Origin: Paragorgia papillata
Lineage: Eukaryota > Cnidaria > Anthozoa > Scleralcyonacea > Coralliidae
Reading direction: 5' to 3'
NCBI GenBank assembly: GCA_035771165.1
Contig: JAWNZC010000013.1
Span: 2,547,501 to 2,611,500, forward strand
DNA: 64,000 nucleotides
Shown here: in pieces, positions 35,220-58,800 of the stretch
How positions within the stretch are numbered: position 1 is the first letter of the stretch
Layout of the letters: every line of letters begins with the position of its first letter
The notes under the pieces: generated by a model
The model's input: only the letters and a program-made list of their open reading frames with translations
What the model was told of the DNA's origin: nothing
The model's database searches: none
Made by a program: the position numbers and the translations under genes

Positions 35220-37645
35220 TCAATAGCTTGATCCTGCACCATGTTCTCTTTGTAGTCTGCTACTGTATGCACGAGAGATGGTATTCCATGTATCCATGTA
35301 GCGGTCCATACACATTGCAAGACATTTCTGAAACAATATAAAAAAAAATCACATGTACTGCTGTATATGTGTCTTAATTCATGTAAGTGTACAGTGGAGC
35401 CTCGCTATAATGCAGTGGTTGGGGTCCTTAGTGATGACTGCATTATAGACGAAGCACGTTATTGCGAGGTACGGCAAAATCTCGTTCCCAGTAGTACTCT
35501 TCCCACTCAGTTCTGGTGCAATATTGTGGGCTGAGTACTGGGAGTGAGATTGAGTACTGCTAGAAGCACTTTCTGTTCGATTCTAACAATCCAAATCGTG
35601 ACTGAAGAAGTTTGAAGTCCGCTCAAGACAGACTTCAACAAAATGGAATTGAAATAAGATTTTTGAGCATGGTTTTCATTTCTCGCAATGATCGCACTGC
35701 TGTGTTGTTGTTTTATCTTGTAATGATCGCGATTATTCAGGATGATCATCGATCGTCAGCCGACAAGATCAAATTGTCTCCAATAAGCAAAATAGAAACT
35801 TCAGTTTCAGCGTCATATTACACATCAATTCTGTCTCTATTTTGCGGAATTTTGTGGTCTGTGGTGAACTTTAGTACTGTTGGTAAACATAAGTATACGT
35901 CATCAAATGACAAACCAGGAAAAGTAAAATTTTGGGGTCCAAGGATCAACCATGTTATACCGAGTCACGCGTTATAATGATGCATGCTATAGCGAGGCTC
36001 CACTGTATATTGAAAAGATTGATGCCCCTCATGTGCATTGTCAGCATGCTGCCTCTAACTGCTGTGGTTCAAAGTTAGGCCTAGTCAGATGGGGTATAGG
36101 ACTGCCTGAGAATATACATGTTCTTGAACTTAAAACTCATGTGAGTACAGTTGTTCTTGTTGGTCTCTCTCAATCAAAAGGGGGGCAAAGGAAAATTTGC
36201 CTCAGGGCCTAATATACTATGGGGCCTCAGAGATCTTAGTAGGAGCCACAGCTAAAAATACAAAATATTACCCTCAAAATACAGGAAATAAGAAATAAAA
36301 ACCCTCCTGGGACAGAATGCCTCTGGACCTCCCTCAGACCTCTCCTCTGAACCCGAAAATACAAGAATAGTGCTCTTAAAATGTTGCAAAAAATTTAAAA
36401 ACTTCTTGGGGGTGTAATGCCCCTAGATACCCCCTGTAAGTACAGTAGATGCAATACCCCAGGAGCCTCTACAAAGCAATTTTCCCATGGATCTCACTTT
36501 ATCACACTTACCTGCTCTGAGCTATCTAATGACGTCCCTGGCTTATAAACACATTTCTTGAAACATTTATCTGACATTTTCTATCAAGTAGAGAAAATTA
36601 TATTAAAATATTTTTACTATAAACCTTAACACACAAAAAGATGTAATATGCAACAGGATCAACCTGTCTGGTTCATACTTTTGTGATAGGACAGCTCATT
36701 AACCAATTGTGAGCATGATAAAATAGGAGCTATAGCCACAGAATAGAAATACAACCATAAGTCCAACTCAAGTGACAACTTGTCCGCATTTCTTCAATGC
36801 GCAAGCGCGATATTTTACACCATCCGACACCATCCTACGCGATCCTACGCAATGTCCTACACCATCCTATGCAATTCTGGCAAGTTCTCCCAGCAGTTTT
36901 AACCTTCTTTTGAAGGTCCAAACTGCCGGGGGAACTTGCCAGGATTGCGTAGGATGGCGAGGAATCAAGATGCGCGAGGCGACATGCAGGAGGACATAAA
37001 CTTCAAAGGTTCCGACGTGAGTTGGACTTCTGGTTGTATTTCTATTCTGTGCTATAGCCATCATCCTTTGGTTGTATCACGTGATCATAGACTTGGGAAA
37101 ATGTTATGTAATTGCCTCTATTATTGAATACATTTTCAAGTCCAAAGTCTTTTTTATTCCTAGCTGTAAATTCATTCAATATGTTTGATTCTCTGTAGAT
37201 TGATTGCACACTATCTACAATTAAGTTAAGAGCCTGATCTCTATGCCGAGAAATAACATAAATGGGATAAGAACTGTCTGTACCAGACTCCATTTACATT
37301 ATTTTAACCGCACTGAGATAATTTTGAGCGCATGTTCTCAATATTAAAGGTTTAAATGAGATCACAAACAGAAGACTTTACATACGTCTGCAGCCATCTA
37401 CCTTATTGCAAAAAGGCTCTCTTTTAAGAAAGATACAGCCAATGATACAGTCTACTGGCCATCACCAGTTCAGACAGTTCATTTAGATCAAACTCAAAAC
37501 AATATCAGTTGAACTTAACGATTCCTACCTGTATTAATTCTTGGGCACTAGCTAAAGCCACTTGTTGTTTCACTTGTTCTAAGAGCTGGTCTCGTTGAGC
37601 ATTACTCAGTCTTTCTCCCGACGAAGGATAATTAAAATCGCTCAT
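35220..37645 (-). CDS. TIMM13: Mitochondrial import inner membrane translocase subunit Tim13
   Basis: Three exons on minus: 37645-37529 (39 codons), 36580-36512 (23 codons), 35327-35220 (35 codons plus TGA), all phase-0 GT-AG introns; 97 residues. The protein has the twin CX3C motif of small Tim chaperones: C45-x3-C49 (CFKKC) and C64-x3-C68 (CLAMC), 14 residues apart, and family-specific text ([38 protein letters not shown]). With Tim8 it forms the hexamer that carries hydrophobic precursors across the intermembrane space. ATG at 37645 is chosen because it gives the usual short N-terminus; an in-frame ATG at 37732 would add 29 residues unlike the family. It is divergent from ATE1. Introns hold a pogo-like element, a 5S SINE and a hairpin MITE. 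Confidence 0.96.
35392..36005. mobile_element. Pogo/Tigger-like non-autonomous element
   Basis: Termini CAGTGGAGCCTCGCTATAATG / GCTATAGCGAGGCTCCACTG, flanked by TA on both sides (35390-35391, 36006-36007). 614 bp with no transposase domain recognised. Lies in the last intron of TIM13. Confidence 0.85.
36036..36185 (+). mobile_element. 5S-derived SINE, copy 4, degraded
   Basis: GCATGCTGCCTCTAACTGCT, CAAAGTTAGGCCTAGTCAGA, then CTCATGTGAGTACAGTTGTT and TTGGTCTCTCTC; box C is badly mutated. In the TIM13 intron. Confidence 0.7.
36731..37057. mobile_element. Hairpin MITE in TIM13 intron 1
   Basis: TATAGCCACAGAATAGAAAT / ATTTCTATTCTGTGCTATA ends, with inner inverted CATCCTACGCGATCC / GGATTGCGTAGGATGG and AACTTGCCAGGATTGC motifs; arms about 150 bp. 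Confidence 0.82.
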
Positions 37646-38471
37646 TATTTGATGAGAAAATAACCAAAAACTTGCTCCAAACCAACGAGAAACTTCACAC
37701 ACGTGGTATTTGAGCAAGCTAATTTCCATCACTCGGGATGATTATTGGGTCAAGAGTAGACGGGGGGGGGGGGGTGTTAACGTGGTGCTTTTGAGTTGTG
37801 ATTATGTGATACGAACACAGTTTTCATTTTGAACACAGATCGTACACAATAATTTACTGTTTCACGACATAGTTTGAAAAATTTAGCACATAGATTAATA
37901 TTATATCCATTTTTCTGAAAACACTTGGTATATCTGCTGATGTGCAGGTGGCATGGTGCAGCCCCAAAATCACAAAATAATACTGTAATATCAAAAAATA
38001 AATAAATTGAAAACCCAAGACAAGAGTAGATATGATTTAAATGGCCAAAAATTAGTGAAGATACTTTTAAATTTTCTTTTTAAACTTATTAATTAAATTT
38101 CCGTTACGGCGTTAATACCCCGAGAACAAATATTCAAAAAAGGACAACTAGCGTATTCCAGACCAAAACAGGTCCAAAAAAGTGCTATATATACTCTATT
38201 TCAAACTATTAAAGAATGGCCAAAAGAAATAACACTATTGGACCAGTTTTAGAATTTCCTTGTGTACCGCTTTCGTGAAAATACACCCCCCGGGAGTTTT
38301 AATTTGTTGGAAAAACAATTTCCTCTTTTTGAGGTATGCGATATAGGGCATTCGAAAGCCCTGGGGGGCGAGGAAGTGGGTCTTGTTTACGTGTGATGTC
38401 GTTCGGGGAATAGGTATTGGTTTCGTTTGTTTTGAGGTTATTGCTTGCGATTTCTTCCACTGTCGTTTGTT
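37646..38471. promoter_or_regulatory. Shared upstream region of TIM13 (-) and ATE1 (+)
   Basis: 826 bp separate the two start codons, which point away from each other. The region must hold both 5' untranslated regions and probably both promoters. Visible: a run of 13 G at 37762-37774 close to the TIM13 side; otherwise A+T-rich without a clear TATA box. Bidirectional promotion is inferred from layout only. Confidence 0.5.
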
Positions 38472-49463
<10,992 letters not shown>

Positions 49464-49783
49464 CTCTCTCGCTTGAAAGGAAAATTCTTCGCAGCGCTTT
49501 GAATATAATTTTGGGGGAATTGTACAAAAGGGAATCAAAATGGCCTCAATTGTCGGCATTAGATGCCATTTAAAAAGGATTGCACCGTAAACATACACAT
49601 CCAATATTCCGCGTCTATAGTTGTTGATATATACTCGGTTTACTTGTAATCGTTCCAACCACCCGGTGTTCAAGCCAGTCAGTGCCCAGAATGTCGAGGC
49701 ATCATTTTGAAACTATAGTACACGCTGTATACAGAATACTTTTGGAAGGCTGACAGTCAAGATTGTCCGGACAGGGCTGGTTC
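49464..49783. other. Region downstream of ATE1
   Basis: Probable ATE1 3' untranslated region; no other feature. Confidence 0.45.
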
Positions 49784-49990
49784 TAAACAGAACAAAAGTA
49801 ATCCCAAATAAAGTGTTCACAATCAAATTTTGATCAATAAAACAATTTTAATAGTAAATTTTCGACTTTAACTAAGTCATTATCAGACTAAATGATAAAT
49901 CATAGTCTGATAATGACTTTATTAAAATTGTTTTATTAATCAAAATTTGATTACGATCACTTTATTCGGGATTACTTATGTTCTGTTTAT
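49784..49990. mobile_element. Hairpin MITE, 207 bp
   Basis: TAAACAGAACAAAAGTAATC / GATTACTTATGTTCTGTTTA ends and AAATTTTGATCAATAAAACA / TGTTTTATTAATCAAAATTT arms. It carries the AATAAA nearest downstream of the ATE1 stop that I noticed (49806). Confidence 0.88.
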
Positions 49991-50439
49991 ACTGAAGAAA
50001 TCAGTTGGCAAAGGATTCAGGTCTGGTTCTACTTGGACTATTGTCGTTCGAATCGTTTGTGAAGTGTTCTTGGTCGGGTTCGCTCGGTGTGGTAACTTTT
50101 GCGAACCAGGTTATAAAAGCTATGTGTGTAAAGCTGGATTGCCAACATAGTCGTACAAAATGTTTCCACTTGGAACTGAGTGCAGAACTATACTCAATTT
50201 GTATATACATGAAGAACCAGTCAATCGCGCAATAAAAGTATACTGAAAATCACTAAAGTGCCTATGGAAATTAAGTTTGTCTGACTTGAAAGAACTTTTA
50301 AAATAATTACGAATATGAATTTACAGCTGTTGCCTCTCTTCCATATTTCACTTAATAGTCTTTAATTCCCTGTTACGCAGTGCACTGATGTTTCTGCGCA
50401 TTCAACCACAGGGAGCCCAACTCTGACGCCTGTGATGGT
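49991..50439. other. Intergenic, nothing recognised
   Basis: No supported gene or repeat family. Confidence 0.45.
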
Positions 50440-50899
50440 CCTTCCTCTTTTTTTGTTTTATTATATTGAGTTTCTGAGTTCTGACTGAAAACCGAGGCCG
50501 CTTAACAGTTGTGTAAGCTGGTTAACAATTGGCATATATATGCAAATTGCAGCGCGCGCTAATTTGAAACTCGAAAACAGCTGTTGGGCTTCTGTGCCAC
50601 GTGAATGGCGCGTGACGCTCACTGAAAGCTGCGTTCTTTGTCGTCGGAACACCCGCGGTTGTTTCTCTCTCGCGTGTTTTCCCGCACTGCGTGTTTAGTC
50701 GTCTCAGCTTTCAGTGAGCGTCACGCGCCATTCACGTGGCTTCTGCCCAACAGCTGTTTCGAGTTTCAAATTACCGCGCGCTGCAATTTGCATATATATG
50801 CATGCATATATTACCAACTGTTAACCAGCTCACACAACTGTTAAGCGGCCTCGGTTTTCAGTCAGAAGCTCAATATAATAAAACAAAAAAAGAGGAAGG
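50440..50899. mobile_element. Large hairpin MITE, 460 bp
   Basis: CCTTCCTCTTTTTTTGTTTT / AACAAAAAAAGAGGAAGG ends; long arms include GAAAACCGAGGCCGCTTAAC / GTTAAGCGGCCTCGGTTTTC and CACGTGAATGGCGCGTGACG / CGTCACGCGCCATTCACGTG. Confidence 0.9.
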
Positions 50900-50900
50900 A

Positions 50901-52412
50901 AACACGTGTAGTGTAATACGACACCAAAATCAAAAAATGCGGACAAGAAGTCGTTCGGTCAACAGAGGCTAAATAGGAAGGTGAACATTTTATTTCGATT
51001 TTTATCGAATAACTCGCGCTTATGCCCATTCTAAGTGGAAAGTATCGCGCAAGACGTTTTCTGTAACAAGTATGAACCTGTAGAAGCTCCTTATGAGCAA
51101 AGGATGGTGAGTTATGAGGAGAAATTCCGAGCGATGAGCGGCAAGTCGCTTCAAAATATAATATCTTCAAAGCGCTGCATGCGTGGCGCCTCACTGGATC
51201 CAAGCCAGTTCGATCTTAAGGACGAATTAAGTGTTTCAGTGACTTGAAAGGATAGAAATACCTTAATCATTCGGTGCATTCCGTTTTCTTTGTATTCTGC
51301 GTAATTAGAAAATACAAAAGGCAAGTAGAGCATTACTAGTAAAGCTGATTAAAGCATGCAGTAGAGCATTAACAAGATTATAGCATCAGGTAAAAAATCT
51401 TAATCATTATTTATTCTTAATCATTATTTGCGCAAAATATTTTAATATTCGATATCAACAAGAAACCTTATAAGACAGGTTTACATTCAGAACTTACCGT
51501 TTGTTAAAACTTTGCTCGTTGTATAACTAAGCAATATGGGATTCAACAATCGAAACAACAAGCTCATTGTTTGTTTACACTCTTTTATACGTTTCTCTCT
51601 GACGAAGGGCCTTCGCTCGAAACGTTAGACTCCTATACGTTCTCTGTTTCGGCAGTATATCTAACCTTACTATATTTCGATTGTTGTTTCTACACTGCCT
51701 ATGCAGCACGCTACTTTTATTACACAATATGGGATTCATCCGGTCCGATACATGCAGTTGGCCCTTTCTCTTCGATAAAACGCTATCTTTCATGAGCAAT
51801 GGAACCATCACCGCGATGACTTGTTTTTATCCATTTCGTTCATCGCTCGGGGTCTTTCTTTAGCGTTGAAAACCGAACAAAAAATACATTGTCTTCGTTC
51901 TTGTTTCTTTCCCACGTGGGCTGAAGAACGGGAATCGTTTCTGTATGCTCCCTAAGCGCAGTGTTTGTTCGCGAAAAAAGCAGCGAATAAAGGCCAAACT
52001 GGCTCCTAACGACCTAAATATAACACTACCACGACTCCTACATGTAAACACTTGGGACGGAGGACTTTTTGCACTAAAATTTTTACACGGAATGGGCATA
52101 CTCTCTAAAGTATCTATTAACTGAGGCGCCACGTAGCGCTTTTGAAGATATTAAATTTCGAAGCGAGTTGCCGCACATCGCTCGGAATTTCTCCTCATAA
52201 CTCACCTTCCTTTGCTCGTAAGGAGCTTCTATAGGTTCATACGTGTTATAGAAAATTTCTTGCACGATACTTTCCACTTAGAATGGGCATAAGCGCGAGT
52301 TTTCGATAAAAATCGAAATAAAATGTTCACCTTGCTATTTAGCCTCTGTTGACCAAACGACTTCTTGTCCGCATTTTTTGATTTTGGTGTCATATTACAC
52401 TACACGTGTTTC
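50901..52412. repeat. Inverted repeat with about 290-bp arms
   Basis: 50901-51194 and 52127-52412 are reverse complements at very roughly 85-90% identity (shared ACACGTGTAGTGTAATA, TATTTCGATTTTTATCG, TTATGAGGAGAAATTCCGAG). The spacer 51195-52126 holds a Penelope-like fragment. Both arms contain a similar open frame, but nearly all differences change amino acids, so coding is unlikely. The large hairpin MITE abuts the left arm. Confidence 0.82.
51590..51720 (+). mobile_element. Penelope-like fragment with hammerhead-like core
   Basis: CTGACGA (51599-51605), stem GGGC/GCTC, GAAA (51619-51622), stem III ACGT/ACGT (51622-51625 with 51637-51640). An extra A precedes stem II and stem I does not form, so activity is doubtful. 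The downstream part (GTTTCGGCAGTATAT, TTACTATATTTCGATTG, CACTGCCTATGCAGCACGC) is shared with 17755-17835. Confidence 0.6.
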
Positions 52413-52893
52413 AGGGTGAAGTGGTCAATTGACCGTACCGAAAAAGATGGCGACTTGTATACACCTTTGCTTGCAGTTTGGTTAGGAATGAACTTCTTGC
52501 GTATATCCATCTTAGCATGATAAACAATGTTTAGCTGATTTGAGGTCGCAAAGCATTGTGGTTAAATAGGTACCGCCGGCCATCATATTTTTCTCATGCG
52601 CTGACGTGATTGATTGTTGCTGACCATAACAGTTGCTGCAATCGCGCATGCCCGCTTTGTATGACAATTGTCGCAACTTGCCTCGCACGGTTTTCATCAT
52701 TGCATATAGTATATGTATACTCACTGCAATGGTTCGTCGGCAACTCAATCATACGTCGCAACCATACGTCGCAGCCGTGGCGAGACAAGTTGCTTGAAAA
52801 ATTAGTGAGGTAAGCAAGCTCATTGGCTAGGGCTGGGGCGTAGAGCCTTCGTTCAATGAGACAACAGTCAGCATTATCGCACTAGCTTCCGTA
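52413..52893. other. Intergenic, nothing recognised
   Basis: No supported gene. Confidence 0.45.
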
Positions 52894-52901
52894 GCAGGAC
52901 C

Positions 52902-53342
52902 CAGTGACGTAGCCAGGATCAACATTTTGGGGGAGCAACGGAAAATTTGGGGGTGCAGTTTTAGATGAGAATTATCAAGCATTAGATGGTGTAGAATCGT
53001 GGCTTTAGCCGCGACCAATCATCAATGTAGGGGGTATGGGGGCATCGTCCATCCCCGAAGAAGATTTTGAGTTTTCGAAGCCCTGTGAGGGCATTTCCCG
53101 CGGTCAAAAGGACCGAGGGCTCTTGGGAGCGTAATTCTGCGCAATTTAACCAATGAAACTTCATGTGACAGTGTATCAGCATCACGATTATCATTAGCAA
53201 CAGAAACAAACTTCAAATTTCAAAGAAGCAAAAGTTCTTACTTGAATTTAGCGTCAGACATTCAGGAGACTGGGGGGGGGGGGCAAATGTGTAGTTGGGC
53301 CCAGCCGCCGCCCCCCCCCCCCCCCCCTTGGCTACGCCACTG
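52902..53342. mobile_element. hAT-like non-autonomous element
   Basis: CAGTGACGTAGCCAGG / CCTTGGCTACGCCACTG termini and an exact 8-bp target duplication GCAGGACC (52894-52901, 53343-53350), the hAT hallmark. Contains a G run (53272-53282) and a C run (about 53310-53327); no transposase. Confidence 0.9.
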
Positions 53343-53350
53343 GCAGGACC

Positions 53351-55090
53351 TTGGAAAATTACGTCCCAGCGTCCCACCCTTAGCCCAAGTTATAAATGGT
53401 AAGTACGTTTCTCTTTTTCCACCAATTTCTGTAATTGGCGTGATAGGTGCAAGCCATCCCGGGAGGGGCGGTCAGTTCAAGATACCAACTGGATAGATCT
53501 TAACCTGAGTCCAAGTATCACTAACGGCCTTCCACATGGCTATTACGTAAGTATATGGTAAACGAAGTTGTTAACAGCGTGTAACCGGGAATTTAATTTA
53601 GTTCTCGCGACATTGAGATTTGTTTCTTTCATATGCAAATTTAGCCCCTCGACGTTATGAGTTATTAAAAAGGTTGTATACTTGTATATATATATATATA
53701 TATATCTTTGCAATTATCAAACAGAATCACTTAAAGCCTATCTTATGCTCGTGTCTCTCTGACAACACTCAAACCACATGCAACGTTAATTACTGAGTGG
53801 TTTCGTTTGATGATTGCAAAACTGATATAAAACCTTTTTAAACAAGTCATTATACACGTGTGGCGGAAAGAGATAGGGAAGAGTTATTTAAGGCCGGTTT
53901 ACACAGGCGATTTCTGGTGCGATTTTTCTCATTTTGACCCATGCGATTGAGTGGATGTCTCACGAATGTATTGAACCACTATAGCTTTGCACAACTAATG
54001 TCCAACGCATTCGTAAGTCAATCTATTCGATCGCATCAGTCAGAAGGACTGACTGGCTCAAATGATTGTAAGAATTGTAAAAATTGTAAGAATTAAGAAA
54101 AAATAGCGACAGTCTCAAAACGATTTATGTTCAGTTATTGTTGTTGACTGTTGTTTTAGTGTAAAGAACAGAAAATCCTAAAATCTTAGCAATTAAAAAC
54201 CGATTTTTTGCCAGTTTAGATCCGTTTAAACTTACTGAAAATTACTCTCAGAAGTCAGGAAATGCTATTTCAGAGATCCTAATTTCAAAAATTTAGCCCT
54301 AGCAGTGCAGTCCCACTACCCCCCCCCCCCCCCCAAATTGACTTTATCTTGCTACGGCCATGGTTATGTAAATATTTGTTGCAATGAAATACACGCCGAC
54401 GCGAAGGTGCCACTGTTCAAGATACTGTTTACCGTATAATGTCTAAAAAAATGCCCATTACAATTATTATAATATAATAGTAACACAGTTGATGTTCTTG
54501 GGCATAAATATGTTTTTTGGCCCTTCTCAGAGCTAATGAACCCTCGCCTGCGGCTCGGGCTAAAATGAGCTTGAGTCGGGCCAAAAACATATTTATGCCG
54601 GCGAAAATCAACTCTATTGTTATATCATCGTCGTCACCATTAGTGTTTTGGCAGATGGCATGAACTCACTTCATTTCTTTTTTTATATAAAGTGCATATG
54701 ACACGAAAATTAAGCTTATCACTTGAGATTCTACATGTTTGGCGTTGTGAGAGGAACACACGTATACATGCTTCCTTCGAATTAAGTGTGGTTTGATAGC
54801 AACAAAGATATACAACCGAATAAACCTTCTCCGATAACTCCGATAATAGTCATTATACACATGTATGTCACACGATTACATACCAAACAAACCGCAATAT
54901 CTCGACGAATTACAAAAGATGTAATTTTAAGTGTTCTTTCAAATTAGACAGGCTCATTAAGTCGCGTCTCCTTCGTTGCTGCATATATAGTTGTTGATGA
55001 GATCTTTCAGTTCCTCCAACACTTAAGTCCCGGTCTAGCACTTGTGGGGGTCCCCCACAAGATATTCGTCCTTTTACATCTCAGCAATTT
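53351..55090. other. Intergenic with small hairpins
   Basis: No gene. A short palindromic repeat at 54510-54600 (GTTTTTTGGCCC / GGGCCAAAAAC) and a (TA)n run at 53684-53706 are visible; 53893-53960 (GGCCGGTTTACACAGGCGAT) looks like one end of a MITE. Confidence 0.5.
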
Positions 55091-55827
55091 AACCCTCTTG
55101 TTCTCAACTCTCCTGCCAGTTCAAAGAATTAACCCTCCTGTTCTCAACTCTCCTGTCAGTTCAAAGAATTAACCCTCCTGTTCTCAACCCTCCTGTCAGT
55201 TCAAAGAATTAACCCTCTTGTTCTCAACCCTCCTGTCAGTTCAAAGAATTAACCCTCCTGTTCTCAACCCTCCTGTCAGTTCAAAGAATTAACCCTCCTA
55301 TTCTTAACCCTCCTGTCAGTTCAAAGAATTAACCCTCCTGTTCTCAACTCTCCTGTCAGTTCAAATAATTAACCCTCTTGTTCTCAACCCTCCTGTCAGT
55401 TCAAAGAATTAACCCTCCTATTCTTAACTCTCCTGTCAGTTCAAAAAATTAACCCTCTTGTTCTCAACCCTCCTGTCAGTTCAAAGAATTAACCCTCCTA
55501 TTCTTAACTCTCCTGTCAGTTCAAAGAATTAACCCTCTTGTTCTCAACTCTCCTGTCAGTTCAAAGAATTAACCCTCCTGTTCTCAACCCTCCTGTCAGT
55601 TCAAAGAATTAACCCTCCTGTTCTCAACTCTCCTGTCAGTTCAAAGAATTAACCCTCCTGTTCTCAACTCTCCTGTCAGTTCAAAGAATTAACCCTCCTG
55701 TTCTCAACTCTCCTGTCAGTTCAAAGGATTAACCCTCCTGTTCTCAACTCTCCTGTCAGTTCAAAGAATTAACCCTCCTGTTCTCAACCCTCCTGTCAGT
55801 TCAAAGAATTAACCCTCCTGTTCTCAA
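55091..55827 (+). repeat. 40-bp minisatellite, about 18 copies
   Basis: Unit AACCCTCCTGTTCTCAACTC-TCCTGTCAGTTCAAAGAATT. Copies differ mainly at three sites (CCTG/CTTG/CCTA, TTCTC/TTCTT, ACCC/ACTC), and the variant types recur in an order suggesting duplication of multi-unit blocks (see 55280-55520). No unique spacers, so not a CRISPR array. Confidence 0.97.
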
Positions 55828-58800
55828 GTTATGGGCCAATACATTTCTTATTTCTTGTTATTATAACTTCAATCATCGATCTGGTCTCTCCTATTTATGT
55901 TCACTCCGTGACTGATCTGGTGGTGTTAATATATACTTTATTTATAATTCTCTCACTGCATGTAACTGATCTTCTTTAATCTCCTCCACACCACATAGAT
56001 ATCAAATGCCTCCAGCATGTTAATATCTTTCTTCTTTAATGTTCATTTCTCTCTCTCTCTCTCTCTCTGACGGAAAAGCGGAAATTGGGAGAGAAGGGAG
56101 GAGAGAAGGAATGGGAGGGAATGGGAAGGGTATTCACATCCATGCATGACCCATGTATTATTTATACAGTCGCAACACCCAACACTAATCTTTTCAAAAT
56201 CCTCTTTCTCAGATTCTAGTTGATTCTTGTTGTAAACAGCCTTTTCCTTGTATTAAAAGCGGCTTTTGCCATGCACGAAATCAGCTTTTCAGATATAAAC
56301 TATGACGTATGGTTACGTATACAGATCATTCAGTAAATTTATCTTTGAAGTTTGGAAATCCTCAAAATCGTGTTTTTTCCTTGATTATTGAACGAAATTT
56401 TTTGGCCTATTTAGGCTTTAGTGCGTTACACCAATGTTCTTATTGATTTCTGCCGAGCTTTCAGCCCGCGTATTCTCGAGCTGTCTTCAGAGAAGTGTGC
56501 ACGATGCATTGTGACTGTGATGCGTTTGTTTGCGTCAACATATTATTAAACCAGTTATGTTTCCGCGCGAATGATGTAACCCACAAATTTTTATATTCAA
56601 TTTATAAATCGCCATGCAAAGCTGTAAACAATATATAAGATGCATTTCGTTGCCAAGTTTTAAGTGATTTCCGTTCAACAATGTGCCAAGAGCTCAGCCG
56701 AGGATATACATTATACACGGTTTTCCAATTACACTATCCATGCTTATATAGTGTAAGTGATATAGTTTATCTCATTTACATATCAAATCCAAATAACTTG
56801 AGAACGAAATACGATATGGAAAAACAGGGAAAAAAAATCGTTATCACTTTGGGAAGATCTTCGAGATGAAACCAACTTGATTCCCGTTTCATTGCGTAAG
56901 TTCTTGTTAGTTAACTTATAACGTTCGGTTTATGAGCCGCATTTATCTCGTATATATATATATATAGTGATAGAGAATTCTAACGAATTTCTAGATAGTT
57001 AGCAACGGCATCTGTTGTGGAGTTTTCTTGGCTAGTTTTTTCCTAACCGTTTTGGCATTTACCCAACCCTGATTATGTTTAACCATAGATAAATAAAATT
57101 GTGTTTGACTGTTTGCTATTCATGATCGTGCATACTATATGCATTGTGTCACATATACTGATCAATGTTTGAACTTAACTTGCTTCGTCACGCGTTTAGG
57201 CTATATGTCACGCTATATATATTAGCTTCAATTGTCTTATGTTGATATTTTGAGCTGCAAACTTCAAATATGAGTCACTTAACAACTATGGAAGATTTCT
57301 GAACCTTTAAGAGCAAGTTTTCACACAAATTGGTCTAAACTTGATTACTGTCGGGCCAACAGAAATCAAGATGTCACATTTTTGTAATCCCTTTCAATCT
57401 CGCTTTAATTTTGTCCCTCCGTTCTTCTGTTCAAGTTTCTAGTATCTCTTTTATGCCTTTTATGTTTTTTCTATAAAACCTTGGAATTTTAAGAGAATTT
57501 TGTTTGTGTAAGAAGTAACATAGCCCCTTTTATAAGCTCAATCAAGCTGGCTTAAAGGTGCGTGGAAAAATCCTGACCAGCCAGTTGCATGTGAAGGCAG
57601 GTTCCTTACAACTTGTGCACCTTTTCGTGTCCTGTTAGCGCAGCCGTTACTTTCGGTGTGTCGTTGTTATCGAAATTATGCATACATTAACGCTCTAATT
57701 GGCCTCAGTGTTAGGCATTTGTAAATGACTGACACTTGTTCTTTTTCTCACCTAAAATAAATATCATCTGAGGTCCCTGACACTCTGACACTTCGAAAGG
57801 TTTCGGTAAGCTGACGTGAAGCAATTAGTATATGCCATTTGCTTCCCAACACACACGCAAACGGTCAATTAAGCGCGACGCGGAAATGAATTCCGTCTAA
57901 CTCATGGTTTTATTAACAGTCGCTACTCGAACAGCTGGTGTCTTGACCGTGCCCACCACTCGACTGGACGAACGCTTCGTATACGCGGTCTGTAATTAAA
58001 GCAATACGCGGTGAGCTTATCGACGGTGCCAGTGGTCGGTTCTCGGGTGATGTTAAATCGACGGCTAATGGTTTATCTCCAAATATGTACACAGAACCAC
58101 GATATCTGACACGTTTATGTACCTAAATTAATTATTCTCCCACTTGGCCACAATGACCGCAGCAACCGAAAGTTTCACGGCAGCTCTTTAGCACAAAGGC
58201 TCCCGTTTGGTCCGCTTTAATTCCGCTAGAACGCTCCACGAAGCACAAAAAAGACGCGATATATTTGACGGTTCGTTTGGTGCTCCATTTCTACTCGACG
58301 TTTGGGTAAAGCAGGTTAGTGAAGACTAAAGTTTGAAGCGTTGAATACGGCTTTAGAAAACATTGAATATTATACTCTATACTCTATATCAACTGTATGC
58401 GATATTGGCTATTTACTTTTGGGCAGTTTTTTTTTAAAGTTGAACTTCCCCATATCCGTTTCGGGCAGCCCTTTGCAATGCGTTAGAATTAATATAAGTA
58501 TACTATCCAATCCACTGTATTCAAAATACAATTCGTTGAAACTTAATATAATTCGAGTCGAACTCTCGGTTTTATAATATGGGATTATAGCAGTAAGCTC
58601 CTCGCCTCCATCGGTTCTGAGGCAATGTTATTGTAGTTTGTAGAGGGATGTTTGCATAAAAGACCTTTGGGGGAAGAAAGTTCAACTAGAACACAATGGC
58701 TTGCTCGCGATAGAGTCGCGAAATTATCTGTTCCAATAATAGCTACAGTCAAGAAACAAATTAAAACCGTAATTTATTTAGGTAATTTTTCATGTCTATA

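Noticed and set aside
51035..52277. Two similar short frames in the inverted arms as a possible protein family
   Set aside because: Codon-by-codon comparison shows about eleven amino-acid-changing against one silent difference, so there is no sign of protein-level selection; both begin with GTG.
55091..55827. Direct repeats resembling a CRISPR array
   Set aside because: Repeats are contiguous with no unique spacers, in animal DNA with introns.
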